Shown: positions 9,526-22,676 of the stretch, one piece after another
Layout: every line of letters begins with the position of its first letter
Numbering within the stretch: position 1 is the stretch's first letter
Assembly (NCBI GenBank): GCA_963678705.1
Contig: OY783205.1
Coordinates: 5,518,001-5,582,000 of the forward strand
Origin: Panorpa germanica
Lineage: Eukaryota > Arthropoda > Insecta > Mecoptera > Panorpidae
Length of the DNA: 64,000 nt
Direction: 5' to 3'
Program-made: the position numbers and the translations under genes
Notes under the pieces: generated by a model
What the model saw: only the letters and a program-made list of their open reading frames with translations
What the model was told of the DNA's origin: nothing
Databases searched by the model: none

Positions 9526-12008
9526 CTAGCGCTTCGCCCCGTCGCAAAGCGACGTGTATTTAATATTTGTGAATAAAAAAAGTTATTTGATAAATTGAAA
9601 ATAATGCAAAATATTATTTTTTAGTAATTTTCGCTAAAATATATCATTTTTGAAATTTATATTTCCTTATTTTGTAATAATTCCTTTATTTACAGTAATA
9701 AAGCACTGTATTGACCAGTCTTCAGTGCCCCCGCCCATAAGCCTCAATTGTCACTTCTTGGCTCCATGCTCTCTTGCGTTTCTGAACTTTTAATTTGATT
9801 CCTCTAAACTTCTGCCATGAAGCGCCTCCTACTTTTAGCACTCTGCATCGCTCCTTCCCTAAGCATCGTTGGTCCTTAGAGTACTTTCACAGCGCCCCCG
9901 CTGCGTAAAATTATCATTTACCATAATGAAGCACAGTATTGAACAATGTCCACTGCCCCGCCCCTTAACACCAATCACCACCTCTTGGCTCCATGCTCCG
10001 TATCGTTCTTTGCACTTTCAATTGTATTCCTCTGTACCAACAATGCGCCCACTTGCAACACTACAGCTTAACTGAACATCATCGCTTATTAGGGCACTTT
10101 CCTATACCCACCGTTTAGAGCAATCATTAAATAATCCTGCGCTTCCACTCCCTGCGTACTAATCTCTTAACAATTAGTTTTCCAAATTAATACTTTACTG
10201 GCAACCTGCATACTAAATTTCATCCTTAGAAGTACATTATTTTTTAATAATTATTCGATAAGATAAATCTTTGATAAAATTTTCACTAATTTCAATGTAA
10301 ACCTACTAATTACATCAATTCATTTATGATTTTAAGAAAGCCTAGCAGTTCGCACCCAATAATCTCATCTCAGGCCTTTTCCTTCCCGTTATTGCACTTT
10401 CAATTCAATCTCCATACCTCGCCACCCTCACTTTCAGCACCAAAGCACATATTCTGCAATACGGTTACCTCCCAGAGCCATTATAATCTATCGCCTTTAC
10501 TTCTAACACCACCGTTACTTAGAACTGAACCCCAGCGCCACACTCTTCTCCAATCAGACACTACCAATTCGATATTACAGCAATTCATTTACATGATTAA
10601 AACTGTACTGTAATCTTACACTCTATATTTCGTATTTATATTTACGTTATAATATTAGTCTTCCCATTAATCCCCGCTCCTGAAATAAAATTGTCAAATT
10701 TTTGTCATATTTTTAGCTCTCTACCTTTATCTACCCCTACTTTTATAAATGACCGAAATTTCAATATTGAGTTTTTTGGCAAAGCTTTTTCCCGCCCCAA
10801 CTTCCCCAATTTTACGTCGCTACTAAGGTTAAATTCATTTTCGCAAATATGCACATGCATAGTTTCTATTTTTTAACTTTTTTTATTTTTTTGATATTTG
10901 GGGCTGTTAACTATTTCCCCCCTATACCTCTCACTCCTGTTCGATTTCACAGCACAACAAACGCACCAAAAATCAATCCAATTCTACTACTGAATGTAAT
11001 TTGAATATTTGACTTATAGAGAACTATTAAGCTTCTATTTAATATTCTACATGCTAAATATCATCGTTGTACCTCTATATTGTTTTTATACTCGGTATAT
11101 CACTCCCCACTCTAATGTTGCACTTAAGAAAATGTAGTTTTTTTTATATTTTCGTAATAAATATGTCAATCTATATCTGCATATTAAATTTCAGCTTTGT
11201 ATTTATATTTTAGCATTAGTACCCCCCACAAACCTCCGCTACTGAACAAGTTTGTTAAATTTTAGCACGGGGATCTATTTTATTTGTATCTAAGAACATA
11301 TTTTTTAAACTATAGCCCTTCATCGCTATATATTTCATATTTCTGGTTTTTAGCCCCTAGCGCCCGCCGCCTCTGGAAAGTTTTCTTTAGTTTTTCTTTA
11401 ATGATACTCTATATTAGGCCCACGTTCCAAATATCAACGTTCTAGCTCTGTTGCGACATTGCTCCCAAAAAATCACGCCGCTACTGAATTAAAATTTTGG
11501 TAATCCAATTATTGGCAAACATGCGCAATTAGTGTCTCAATACATACCCTAAGTTTTAATACTACTTTTTCAATATTTCTGGCTTTTACTGTGTCAACTC
11601 CCGCCGCTACTGGAAATTTGGGGCTTTTTATTTTCTTTTCTTTAATTACTGTCCACAGCGAGCCTACATATTAAATTTGAACGTCCTAACTCTTTTCTAA
11701 CATTGCCCCCTAAAACTCGCGCCGATACTGAACTTAAAGTTCAAATTTCCAACTATTTGCAAATGTGCACATTTATGATCTCAATACACATACCAAATTT
11801 CAGTTTTCTATCTTTTCTAGTTCGTCAGATATTTACAAAAGTATTTTTTCGAATTTTGCAGTTTTGTTCATTTTAGCATTAGAGCCTCTCACATATCTCC
11901 GCTACTGAATTAAAGTCCAAATATGTACCTCTTTATCGTACTTATCATCAGTTTATTACCTCTGCCCTAATGTTACACTAAAGAAAATGTAGTTTCTTTA
12001 TATTTTTA
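9526..12008 (-). mobile_element. R element, 3' part and second internal unit
   Basis: On the minus strand the sequence from 12008 down continues the R element that is cut at 4188. It ends at 9526 with a hairpin (CGTCGCTTTGCGACG) then GGGCGAAGCG and CTAG, a Helitron 3' end. So R is a long non-autonomous Helitron-like element of about 3.3 kb in two pieces. The stretch 11880-10870 repeats the 120-bp-period block. Near the 3' end, about 9700-9860 and 9890-10075 are degenerate repeats of about 190 bp (TTGGCTCCATGCTC in both), with a weaker third. Frames at 9869-10613 are pyrimidine-rich and not judged coding. Confidence 0.6.
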
Positions 12009-13764
12009 CTAGCTGACCCGGCGAACTTCGTACCGCCTAACAGTCAATGAATGTAGTGTTACCTTTTAGCTGAACTAATTTAGGCTTTGATGAACGTAAT
12101 ACAATGATACAAAATAATATTTATTAATATAGATAGAAACATAAAAGTATTTTATTATGATGAATGATGATGAAAACATACAGAATGAGAATAAAAATTA
12201 AAAAAATAATAATAATTAAGTAATTCAAGCTCATGTCAGAAAAAAATGATTGAAAACTATGTTGTGCAGATTGGAATACACTCGGATTAATTCATTAATG
12301 GGATTTTCATTCAAGCACCTTGTGGTAAACGACATTCTTTGTTTTTTGGTCAGGCGCAAGAACAAATAAAGCGGATGGTTTGCCGACACGTGAGCATGCC
12401 AGGTACAATTGACCATGAGAAAAACATGCATTTTCTAGATTGAGGCCACAAATAGTCAAGGATTAGCCCTGTGATTTGTTGATCGTCATGGCGAAGGCAA
12501 GACGAATCGGGAATTGAATTCGTTTAAACTCAAATGGCATATCCGTTTGGATCATCGGAATCCTTGGAATAAGAACTTCCTCATCTCTAAATTTTCCTTT
12601 AAGTATCGACGCGTGAATCACATTGCTCATCAGTTTTTTTATCACCAAACGCGTTCCATTGCACAGTTTTGGTTGGTTTAAATTTCTAAGCATGATGACT
12701 ACAGAGCCAACCTTAAGTTTTAAATTGTGCGGTGGTAAACCAGGCACATCCAAGGAGAAGCTGTAGTCGATGGTGCAATCATATAGAAACGCTGCTCGAT
12801 TCAAATCAATACTTGAACCATTTCTTCTTGCACTTCGAAGATTATTCCTCTGTTCATCTGTACGATAAGCTCGACGATTTCTCGTTTCTAACCTAGCCGT
12901 TTCACGGGCTACCTCTCTTTGCTCTTGTGTTTGAGAAGCACGAATTAAGGCCATTCTTTGCTCCATACTAACGCGGCGCTCTTCTCATGCAATTTCTCGT
13001 TCTTCATCAGATAATTGACTCGCGATATTCCGTTGCCTAATTGCATTACGGCTCGGCTGGGAAAGATTAGATCTTCTAGGACGCGGCATTGTTATTAATA
13101 TTAATACTGAATGTGCACTCGCATAAAACCACAAAAAACCACTTTCGAGACATAGACAATAGCTCAGAGAGTATATAACCACTACATATGAATAGCTTAT
13201 CAAGAAAAATTATAGATAACCTATAAAAAGACATTTACACTTTTGTTAACCTGTACAATAAATCTTAGGTATTATTTTCTGAAATTAAAAATTAAATAAT
13301 TAATAAATAATTTACACAAATTAATGTCTAAAACAAACAAATATAACAGTACCTGAACTTTCGAGACATTTTACAAAAAATAAATTTCTGAACGCACACA
13401 TGAATAGTTGTTACAGTATTTGACAGGATTGGACAACAAATGTTTGACATGAAATCAGCATTTATTGAAATGATTAAGTATTCATTACACATATCGAGTT
13501 TTCATTGTTTTTAAGATGTATTATGCTATTCGGGGCGGAGACAAATCCAACGAATCAATAACCATGAATATTGGTTCAGCAGATCTCGAGTTATAATTGT
13601 TGTAACAAACCCGTCTTTGTTTTATATATTTTCATTGTTTTTAAGATGTATTATGTTATTCGGGGCGAAGACAAATCCAACGAATCAATAACCATGAATA
13701 TTGGTTCAGCAGATCTCGAGTTATAAGTGTTGTAACAAACCCGTCTTTCTTTTATATATTAAGA
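12009..13764 (-). mobile_element. Helitron H1, copy 2 (inverted)
   Basis: Same length (1756 bp), termini, 126-bp 5' duplication and stop codons as the copy at 4189-5944, in the opposite orientation. Coordinates map as 17953 minus position. The base before its TC end is A and the base after CTAG is T in element orientation. The predicted peptides are identical, so the two copies are very young or have been homogenised. Confidence 0.8.
12231..13089 (-). pseudogene. Helitron Rep-helicase remnant in copy 2
   Basis: Mirror image of the remnant at 4864-5722: the same fused frame, the same two in-frame stops and the same missing Rep domain and helicase motifs I to III. Shared stops mean the damage preceded duplication of the element. 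Confidence 0.75.
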
Positions 13765-13827
13765 TATATATATTTATTATAACTTAAATAACATATAAAT
13801 CAATATTCAATAAAATAAATGATCATA

Positions 13828-14148
13828 TCAATCAATCAGGATCCAATGCAGACGATGGTATTTGCCCTCCTGCCATTGCGGACCATTGTTTTCAACTTTT
13901 ATTTGATCTCCAGCTGTCTTAGCATCTTCTTTCTTATCCGGGGTTTCCTGAACAGCTGTGGACGTTGACTTTTCCTGCTTATTTATTTCTTCATTCATAT
14001 TCTAGAAAATAATAAAATGCCAATAGATGAGTAAAATCAATAAGATCATAATGAGTTATTAACATATTTATTTAAAAAGAAGCCTACTTACCGTTTGCTG
14101 TGGCGATGGTGATTCTTGTGAAGTGGTTCTGCGAATGAATTTGAACAT
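13828..14148 (-). CDS. Small two-exon gene, unknown function (76 aa)
   Basis: Not recognised. Exon 1 is 14148-14092 (19 codons, starting MFKFIRRTTSQESPSPQQT) and ends in a GTAAG donor. Exon 2 is 14001-13828 (57 codons plus TGA) after a TTTTCTAG acceptor. The 90-bp intron is phase 0 and the two frames join cleanly, which is the main reason to believe it. The product is polar and charged, rich in Lys, Glu and Gln, and ends with the aromatic stretch QWQEGKYHRLHWILID. It has no signal peptide or membrane segment. An AATAAA-like signal (TTATAATAAATAT on the minus strand, about 13772-13785) lies downstream, so Helitron H1 copy 2 abuts its 3' UTR. Upstream exons cannot be excluded, and transcript evidence is lacking. 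Confidence 0.45.
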
Positions 14149-15502
14149 TTTGTTGTTATTTTACGTTGTTTACTACAGCCAACAAATCAGTAGACTCTTC
14201 TCCAACAACCTGACTTGATGTTCTCTCTTTGAAATTCAGAATTATATTAATAGCAAAGCACTGGCTTGGTGTATGCTATTTATATCTATGGCAAGTCTCG
14301 GATTCTTACGATTGCTTCACTCGTATTTGCTCACACTTGGCTTACGTTGTTGTTTTCTATGGTCCCCTTCAATGGTTCAATGGGCCAGTGAACTCATTCT
14401 TGATCGCGGATTTTTCAAATTTTTATTGAACTGTATAGATCGTCTAGTTCATTAATGATACATCTACGACTATTAAGTTATAAGTATTGAAACGGTACAC
14501 GATATATTTATCTGCATTCTAATTTATTTATTTGTTTTTATAGTTTTTCTGTATAGTAGTCCTGTTTTAGAAATTAAAGAAAATGATATTTTCAAACTAT
14601 TTTATTATTGCTGAAACTATAATACGATAGAGTTAAGCAGGTAAATGTCTTTTTACGTAAATGATGAAAATGTCGTGAAATTTTGAGGATCGATAAAGGT
14701 ATGTTAGGTTTTGACGAACAGACTTATTGAATTTTCTTAAAGTTTGGTATATCGTTTAGAGCTTGTAAGTTAGTTTAGTTTTTCTATTGCAGGATAATAA
14801 AACAAATATTATTAATATACTTTAACTTTATTGATATATAAAAGTTCTACTAGAATTAGTGATTCACATTAAGTTATAAAAAGTAATTTAACCAATGTCT
14901 ATTAGTTATTCAATGTTAATAGTTTGAAGGATAGACTGTGAATGATCTTCAGTACAAGATTTTCTTATAGAGCATTCTATTCTTATAAAACATGTCCTGA
15001 CTTGTTACATCTAGCTTTTGTTATTTAAAGTTCCTAGAGTTGATTTAAAAGATACAGGCCCACACAACTAACTGGGAATGTTTACATAAGTCAGCTCTCA
15101 TGTATGAAATTAATAGACTGACTTGAACACTTGACTTATCAGTAGATAAGTGCCTTGAGAACTTAAACCTAGACGTAATACTTTGCAGGTTTATTAAGAT
15201 ACTCATAACATTGCAGATTTATTAGTATACTCATGTGAAAATCATACTCTTCTAGCTTTAAATATATCCATGATATAACAAGTAGTTTAATATTATTGTT
15301 TATTATTTACTGTACTGAAATAATTCTGTCTCACAGTTTTAGTGGCCTACGGTTCATAGTTCTTTTTTCTTTTATTAATAAAAATAGATAATTTTCATAA
15401 ATATCGTAACTTTTATAATATTTTTCTTTTTATTTTCTGTTTATAATATGTTTGTTTTCTGTTGCCCTATATGACACTCATGACTTCCTAATATACATGT
15501 AA
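14149..15502. other. Mostly non-coding; one weak hydrophobic ORF
   Basis: Two overlapping frames on the plus strand (14229-14429 and 14273-14455) cover a less AT-rich patch. The second would encode a hydrophobic 60-residue peptide preceded by a pyrimidine tract and AG at about 14238. I do not recognise it. Overlap with the presumed promoter of the minus-strand gene argues against both frames being coding. The rest (14460-15500) shows nothing. Confidence 0.3.
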
Positions 15503-15990
15503 CACATAAGCTGAAAAGTCCCGGGCCTAAAATTTTTTCTTTGCCATATGCGGTCGTTTCTTTGCAATTTCGGCCTTCAATCGCTCCAATAACGCTATAT
15601 AATATTCACTGTTAATGGTATTTCCTTTCTCAAGATAGTCGATGAATATTACACCACGCACATTCCAAAATACCGAGGCCATAACCTTTCCAGCCGATTG
15701 TTGTGCTTTCGGGCGCTTTGGACGAGGTTCACCAGTTGCTGTCCACTCAGATGACGATCGTTTTGATTCCGGAGTGAAGTGATGGATCCATGTTTCATCC
15801 ATTCTCACATATCGACGCAAAAATTCCGGTTTGTTACGTTTAAACATGGCCAAACACTGCTCAGAATCATCAACACGTTCTCGTTTTTGGTCAACAGTAA
15901 GCAAACGCGGCACCCACTTTGAACATGTCTAATGTTGCAGCCCAATGTTAGTTTTGTTGGTGGTTGAAGTTTTATGCAAATGTTCGGCAT
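15503..15990 (-). pseudogene. Mariner transposase fragment with one terminus
   Basis: On the minus strand 15913-15527 reads as the central part of a mariner (Tc1/mariner superfamily) transposase, with the diagnostic blocks RRYVRMDETWIHHFTPESKR, AGKVMASVFWNVRGVIFIDY and INSEYYIALLERLKAEIAKK. The first catalytic Asp is in MDETW; the next, in FIDY, is present; the third (HQDNAP block) is missing. The frame breaks at its N-terminal end into an overlapping frame up to 15990. At 15510-15525 the terminus-like AGCTGAAAAGTCCCGGGCC is fused directly after AKKK, so everything from there to the end of the gene was lost by internal deletion. Confidence 0.75.
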
Positions 15991-17865
15991 AGCTCATATC
16001 TAAAACTAAAGATATCATTTGTAATTCTATATCTCGGTTGTTTTTCTCGTTACATAAGTATACCTTGTTACATCAAATAGTAATTTATTCGCTTATATAG
16101 AAATTTAGTTTTTCTCGAGAGGTTCAAATTTATGTAGTTTTTTTTAAATCAATATCGGTTAAGCAATTGCATGTCATTATTATATTTTCCATTGGATTAT
16201 TTCTATTCTTAATTAGATTTTTGGGCAGGGTTACTTTTTTCTTGAACTGTATAATTTCCTCGTCATATGAATAATCTGAAGATGAATCACTAAAATCACT
16301 GAATACTTCTATATTATACATTTGTTTATAATTGTTTGATTTTAATTCAAAGGAAAATCATTTTTTTTAACTTTTGAGGTTTACAGAATAGCTCGAAAAT
16401 AACGTCGGTGAAGTACGCAGCCGATTCGATTGCAGTTGATTCGGAATAGTGGTGTCTATCAAAATTAATTCGGTGTTAAATTGAACTTTAAATTACATTT
16501 TCTAATTGGAACATTTAAGCAAATATTTAAATGATAATAGACTGTAGAAGAGTTAGGTAACTTAAATATTATTATATAATATAAAAATTTACCAATTAGT
16601 GTCATATATTGCTGTTTTAATATAGGAAAATAAAACGCGAACGAAAATCTAAAACCCAAAAATTTAATCAAATTATTTATTTATAAATAGGTTAACTAAT
16701 ATGTCTCTTAGGTAAATACAAAATTTCAGCCATAACTAATTCTTATTTTCTACAAAAATTACAATTTAGTGTAGTTTAAATAGCGCTAATCACTTGTTTT
16801 TTTTGCACTTATTTTCTGTCCGTGGAGTTAGTAATTTAAATATGTCTTGCTGACAACCAAACCCAGAAATTTGAACTGAATAGTCCGATAATTGAACCCG
16901 AAGATACTGCGGTTTGCAGTCAAGTATCAACGCTTTCGTCCACTGTGTCGTCACTGTCATATTGATTATTGAATTGACCATAATGTTATACATATATAAC
17001 AGTCAACAATTTGTTGTGGGGCATAGGGGAGGGTTCCCTATAAAATGAGAATTTTTCTTAATTTTCTTTCCTTTAACACGTGAACAAGAGGGGTTACTTG
17101 TTCCCAAAAATTCATGTCAGAACAAAAAGAAATAAAAAGAAAGAAGTCAAAAACTTTAAAATTCTAAGTATTGAAAAAAAAACTGAATTAAAAATTATTA
17201 ATTCGGAAACTATTTTTTTTTGTGGTGCAAATCTGCTGGAACATTTCTTTAAGCGGTGCTGCCACTACTAATAGAGTGATGGAACAAAAATGTATAAAGA
17301 AAATAAGAATTATAAAAATAATTTTACATTTTGGCCTCTTTATGTGAGGAGATAATCATTTAAACCCAATTTGTGAAAGAAAGTTGTTGCTTAAAAGAAC
17401 GAGGATTTAAGTGACTCTAAATTGTATATAATTAGGGAAAACCACGTGGCAGTGACTCACATGATATGTAGACCTGTAGGACATCAAGAAAAAAGGTAAT
17501 TGTGACCGGATTGCAATTAGAACAACAAAAGGATATCTGAAATAAAAAGTGCAAAAGAAGAAAAGGCCCCGAAAAGATATCACTCTACTCGTAGGTTATG
17601 GGCCCAATAAATTAATCACTGAGCAGAATATTCCTAATACGAATCTGTTGCGGAATGGGTTGAATAAAATAAAAACCTATTTCAATGTAACTATTAGCAA
17701 ACTTTTATTAAAAGTATTTACAAATATACAAAAACATAACAAAAGAAAATTTATTTAAAATCAGCAATACAAAAATTTAAAAAATACAACATTTTTCAGC
17801 GTCAAGAAGTGCGGCCCAAATATGAATTATGTTTATTTTCGGAATTTAAGACGAGCAGTAAGTAT
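15991..17865. other. Gene-free stretch, nothing firm
   Basis: AT-rich. A 63-codon minus frame at 16130-16321 encodes an acidic Ser/Asp patch (DFSDSSSDYSYDEE) like the N-terminus of some DNA-transposon proteins, but nothing else supports it. The part next to 17866 is probably the 3' UTR of the RBX1-like gene. Confidence 0.4.
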
Positions 17866-18972
<1,107 letters not shown>

Positions 18973-19038
18973 TTTATCTATATCAAACAAAAAGATTTTC
19001 TAGTAAACTATAACTTTGACTTGACACTACTCGAAATT

Positions 19039-19484
19039 ATCACTTGTATTACAGAGTAACAACTGAATTGAAATGATAGCAGGACATAATGGATATATTG
19101 AAGTGATTACCTCTTGCGGGGTTATACTGTAGCTAACTTCAAGTCAATTGGACACGACTTTGTTGCTCAGACAATGCATATCCACCATGGTTCGGGTTCT
19201 TTCGGATACGATCATAGTCTGTCTCTATTCTCAATGAATATGCAAATCACTGGCGCAGCAGTAAATGATGCCGTTATCACTTGTATTGCAGAGTAACAAC
19301 TGAATTGAAATGATAGCAGGACATTATGGATATATTGAAGCGATTACCTCTTGCGGGATTATACAGTAGCTAACTTCAAGTCAATTGGACACGACTTTGT
19401 TGCTCAGACAATGCATATCCACCATGGTTCGGGTTCTTTCGGATACGATCAAAGTCTGTCTCTATTCTCAATGAATATGCAAAT
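19039..19484 (+). repeat. 237-bp tandem duplication
   Basis: 19039-19275 and 19276-19484 are near-identical direct copies (period 237 bp from CACTTGTATT at 19041 and 19278), the second cut off by the hAT terminus. Each copy holds the same open frame of about 60 codons (containing SIGHDFVAQTMHIHHGSG), but no family is recognised. The first copy ends with codons resembling the VNDAV block of the hAT transposase at 20430. Confidence 0.7.
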
Positions 19485-20215
19485 CACTGGCGCAGCTAGG
19501 TATGGGTCAGACGGTGCTGGGCACCGGGGCCCTCAAGCTCAGGGGGCCTTCGGACTCTGACCAGCAAACCTCGTATTGTACTAGCTAAAAATTCTGCCAC
19601 CTTTGAAATGTAAATAAAATAGGTTGCAACACGACTTTAAGGTAGTACTGTCGGTCAGAGAGTTACCGTTTAATATTTTCTAAAATTTGGAATATTAGTA
19701 GATTATAATAAGACAATGATCTCGTTAAATTTTAGAAAAACCGCAGAGAACCAGTAAAAATATATTGAACTTTAAATTTTTTTGCATTTAACATTGAGGC
19801 TTATGAGAAATCACATTTTTTATTTCATTTTATAAGAAGAACAGTTTAGATTTAGATCTATCGAAGGTAGACCAGCTAAGCCTTATTATGAGGTATGCAG
19901 TAATAACGTAGGTCCGTATTCCTGACTCTTTCTAACAATGATCGTGATCGAACAGATCTGATTTACATGAGTGAAACATTTTATGAGTTACTTTTAAAAG
20001 AGTATTCCTGTACATTTCTTGAATTTTATTATTAATTATTATTATAGATCACTTTTAAAAGTGATTCTTAACATGTTTCGCTCATATAAATCATACTGTT
20101 CGATCACGACCATAGTTCGCAAGACTCAGAAATAGGGTCCCTAGGGACCTAACGCAGATCGGAAAATGGATAGTCAGTTGGTTTAGAAGTATAACAAGCG
20201 TTTCTAGGCTTTTAT

Positions 20216-21247
20216 TTAACATTCAAACATGGTGCGGCAGATTTGGTCAACCAGGTGACTACATTTTTTATCGACAAAATAATGATTTAAGAAAATGTGT
20301 AGCTCAAGGTTATGATGGAGCCAGTGTAATGAGCGGTATGTATAATGGTGTACAAAAACAAATTAAGGATATCCAATATCCTAACGCGGAATACATACAT
20401 TGCGCCACTCAAAATTTAAATTTGATAGTAAATGATGCTGTTAGCACTTGTATCGAATTACAGATTTTTTTCGCAACGTTGTAAGATTTGAATTATTTTT
20501 TTTTTGGAAAATGCATCAAAAGTCGGGATCTGCTGTCAAAATTCACTGGTGAATCGTACATCACTCTAAAAAAACTAAATCACACTAGATAGTCCAATAG
20601 GGTCAATACAATATCTGCATTAAAACTTCGTTATTTCGAAATTTTTATCAAAGCGTTATCAGAAATAGTTCTCAAAAACTCCAGTGAAGACTAGCAGAAA
20701 GTATTAAAACAAAAATGCTAAATTTCAAGTTCGTGTGTTCCTTTGCGAATTTATACACCGTGTATTGATTGACTTCAATTATGCATCTAAAATTTTACAA
20801 AATGCTATATCAATTTGGCGGAGACAAATGCAGAGATGCAAATTTATAGAAATGACTTCAAATCCTTCAAGTACAAAGCCAGTGAATCTGCAATAAAAAA
20901 TGGTATTGATCCCCATTTTTAATAAAAAAGGCAAAAGAAAGTAAAGCTTCTGATTATCGATTTAGAAACATGGAAGAAATATTTAAAATTACTATTTTCA
21001 ATAATGTACTTGACATAATAATGGCTCAATTAAATGTACATTTTGGTGGTATGAAGTTAGTCAAATATTCAATTTTCTTCAATTTTCAATTAACACGAAC
21101 ATTTTTACTGGATGTAGATAAAAGAACTTTATTACAAATGTGTGTCCAATTCCAAAGTAAATATTTTGATATAATAGGCTCCAACTTTTCACTTCAATTT
21201 CTTAATATTTACCACCTATTTTTACCTGAATTATTATTTTTTTTTTA
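20216..21247 (+). pseudogene. Decayed hAT/ZMYM-type transposase
   Basis: The plus strand at about 20300-20460 reads CVAQGYDGASVMSGMYNGVQ followed by YIHCATQNLNLIVNDAV. These are the GYDGAS and HC..HxLNL blocks of hAT transposases of the kind found in ZMYM1-like and TTF-domain proteins. The frame stops after 20483. A further conserved-looking segment, 20970-21247 (NMEEIFKITIFNNVLDIIMA...), fits the part before the C-terminal dimerisation region. The N-terminal zinc finger and the dimerisation domain are missing and the pieces are in different frames, so it is non-functional. Confidence 0.65.
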
Positions 21248-21329
21248 AATATATTTATTTAAGTGCATCAACTTTGAATAGTGGTCACACATCAGTATAG
21301 TAGTTAGGCCTGACTTCCATATAATAACT

Positions 21330-21515
21330 GGAAGAGATCCCTTAAAGGGATAAGTTTGCCTTTGCATATGACTTATCTGTATATAAATTTTACACCCTTG
21401 CTGTTGACTAAGAAGTCAATTCTACACGCGGGTTAAAATGTCTTATTTTCTTCCCTCGATGTGTAATATACTATTAATGTTTTATGTACAATAAAGTGTT
21501 TTATATTAACACGGG
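21330..21515 (+). mobile_element. 3' tail of a CR1/jockey-type LINE
   Basis: The block GGAAGAGATCCCTTAAAGGG, then TAAGTTTGCCTTTGCATATG, then TGTACAATAAAGTGTTTTAT, resembles the 3' ends of LINEs I know from lepidopteran genomes. Only the non-coding tail is left. Confidence 0.5.
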
Positions 21516-21735
21516 CAAAAACCGTTTGATTTACTTTGTTTTATTTTTACCAATAATATTAATCCAAGTATACATTTCTAAACTTTTCACCTGTAGAACC
21601 TAGATCACCAAAGATCACACAAGGCACTCATGCACATAGTAAGTAGTTTTGCTGTGGCATTCAGAGCACGATAAAGAGCTGATGATAAACTAGTAGTTCT
21701 GTACCTTTAAGGTATTTATATATATACATATATAT

Positions 21736-22002
21736 TGTTATAACACACGTTCCATACGACACAAACTAACAATGTCTCTTCAGTATCTTTGCTGACAATG
21801 CACTCTAGAGATAATAAAATAGTATATAAGTAATATGTTAATCTTAATCTAATTAGTTCAAGTTCATGTATAATCTGCATCGTGCAGATAGTAATTGGCT
21901 GGCTCACCATTTGAGACTAGGCATAAGCTGCATCGCGCAGTGATTATTAGTCCAAATAAATATTATTTAAGTAAAACTAAAATAAATTGTTTTTTTATTA
22001 AA
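21736..22002 (+). repeat. Errantivirus 5' LTR
   Basis: 267 bp beginning TGTTATAACACACGTTCC, matched over its whole length by 28719-28985 with no difference seen by eye. It includes an AATAAA signal. No clear tRNA primer site starting TGG follows; the sequences after the two LTR copies diverge from 22003 and 28986. Confidence 0.85.
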
Positions 22003-22300
22003 ATCGTAGAATTACAATCGCTGTAAATTTTTCCATTTTTATGGTTAACTTAATATTTCGAAACCTACAAAAATAAAGTTAAAGAATAAAGTAAACTTGA
22101 TAAATAGTGGAGTGAAATAGAAACAGAAATTGAAGTGCTCCGAGACTCATCGACCCACTAGCAGCAGCATATGGACATGAAGATCTCGCAAGGCATCGCG
22201 GTGATAATCGTAATGTGAGTACTCATTCATATTTCCTTTCTATATTCATATTTCCCAAAAACAAAAATTATTATTATTTTTACAATAATATTTCCTGTTT

Positions 22301-22487
22301 AAAAAGGAGTATAAATCGCTTATACAGGCCTAAAACAGGTATTAAATTTAAAAAGGAGTATAAATCGTTTATACAGGCCTACCAAATATTAAAAAAATTA
22401 TTAAAATAAAATATAAATTACGCAACGTAATACAATAATTAAATAATAATTTTCTAAAAAGGAATATAAATCGCTTATATAGGCCTA
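22301..22487 (+). promoter_or_regulatory. Three copies of a 32-bp motif in the errantivirus leader
   Basis: The motif AAAAAGGAGTATAAATCGCT plus TATACAGGCCTA occurs at 22301-22332, 22350-22381 and 22456-22487 with one to three substitutions. Its centre is an inverted repeat (TATAAATCGCTTATA). Repeated protein-binding sites between LTR and gag are known from the gypsy insulator; a similar role here is only a guess. Confidence 0.55.
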
Positions 22488-22676
22488 ATGAAAATTAAAA
22501 ATATTAAAAGTAATATTAAAAATAATATTGAAATAAAATATTAATTACATAACGTAATAAATACTATAATGTAATATAATAAAATACTTGCAAATTAACT
22601 AAATAATAATAATAATTTTTTAAAATAAAATGTTTACAAAATAACTTTTCTTATAAAAGTTACACTATAAATCGAA

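Noticed and set aside
6978..9547. Six similar minus-strand open frames sharing MFGSNFVWHLENG-like peptides
   Set aside because: They recur because the DNA is a tandem repeat. Frames differ between copies, break at small indels and contain no domain.
9869..10876. Plus-strand frames of 61-95 codons
   Set aside because: Pyrimidine-rich 3' region of a Helitron-like element; peptides are low-complexity and not shared with other R copies.
16130..16321. Acidic 63-codon frame as a transposon protein
   Set aside because: Only a Ser/Asp-rich patch supports it; no termini or further domain nearby.
19114..19560. Two related frames of about 60-69 codons as a gene pair
   Set aside because: Both copies belong to one 237-bp tandem duplication; the second runs into a transposon end. 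No family recognised and no splice sites seen.
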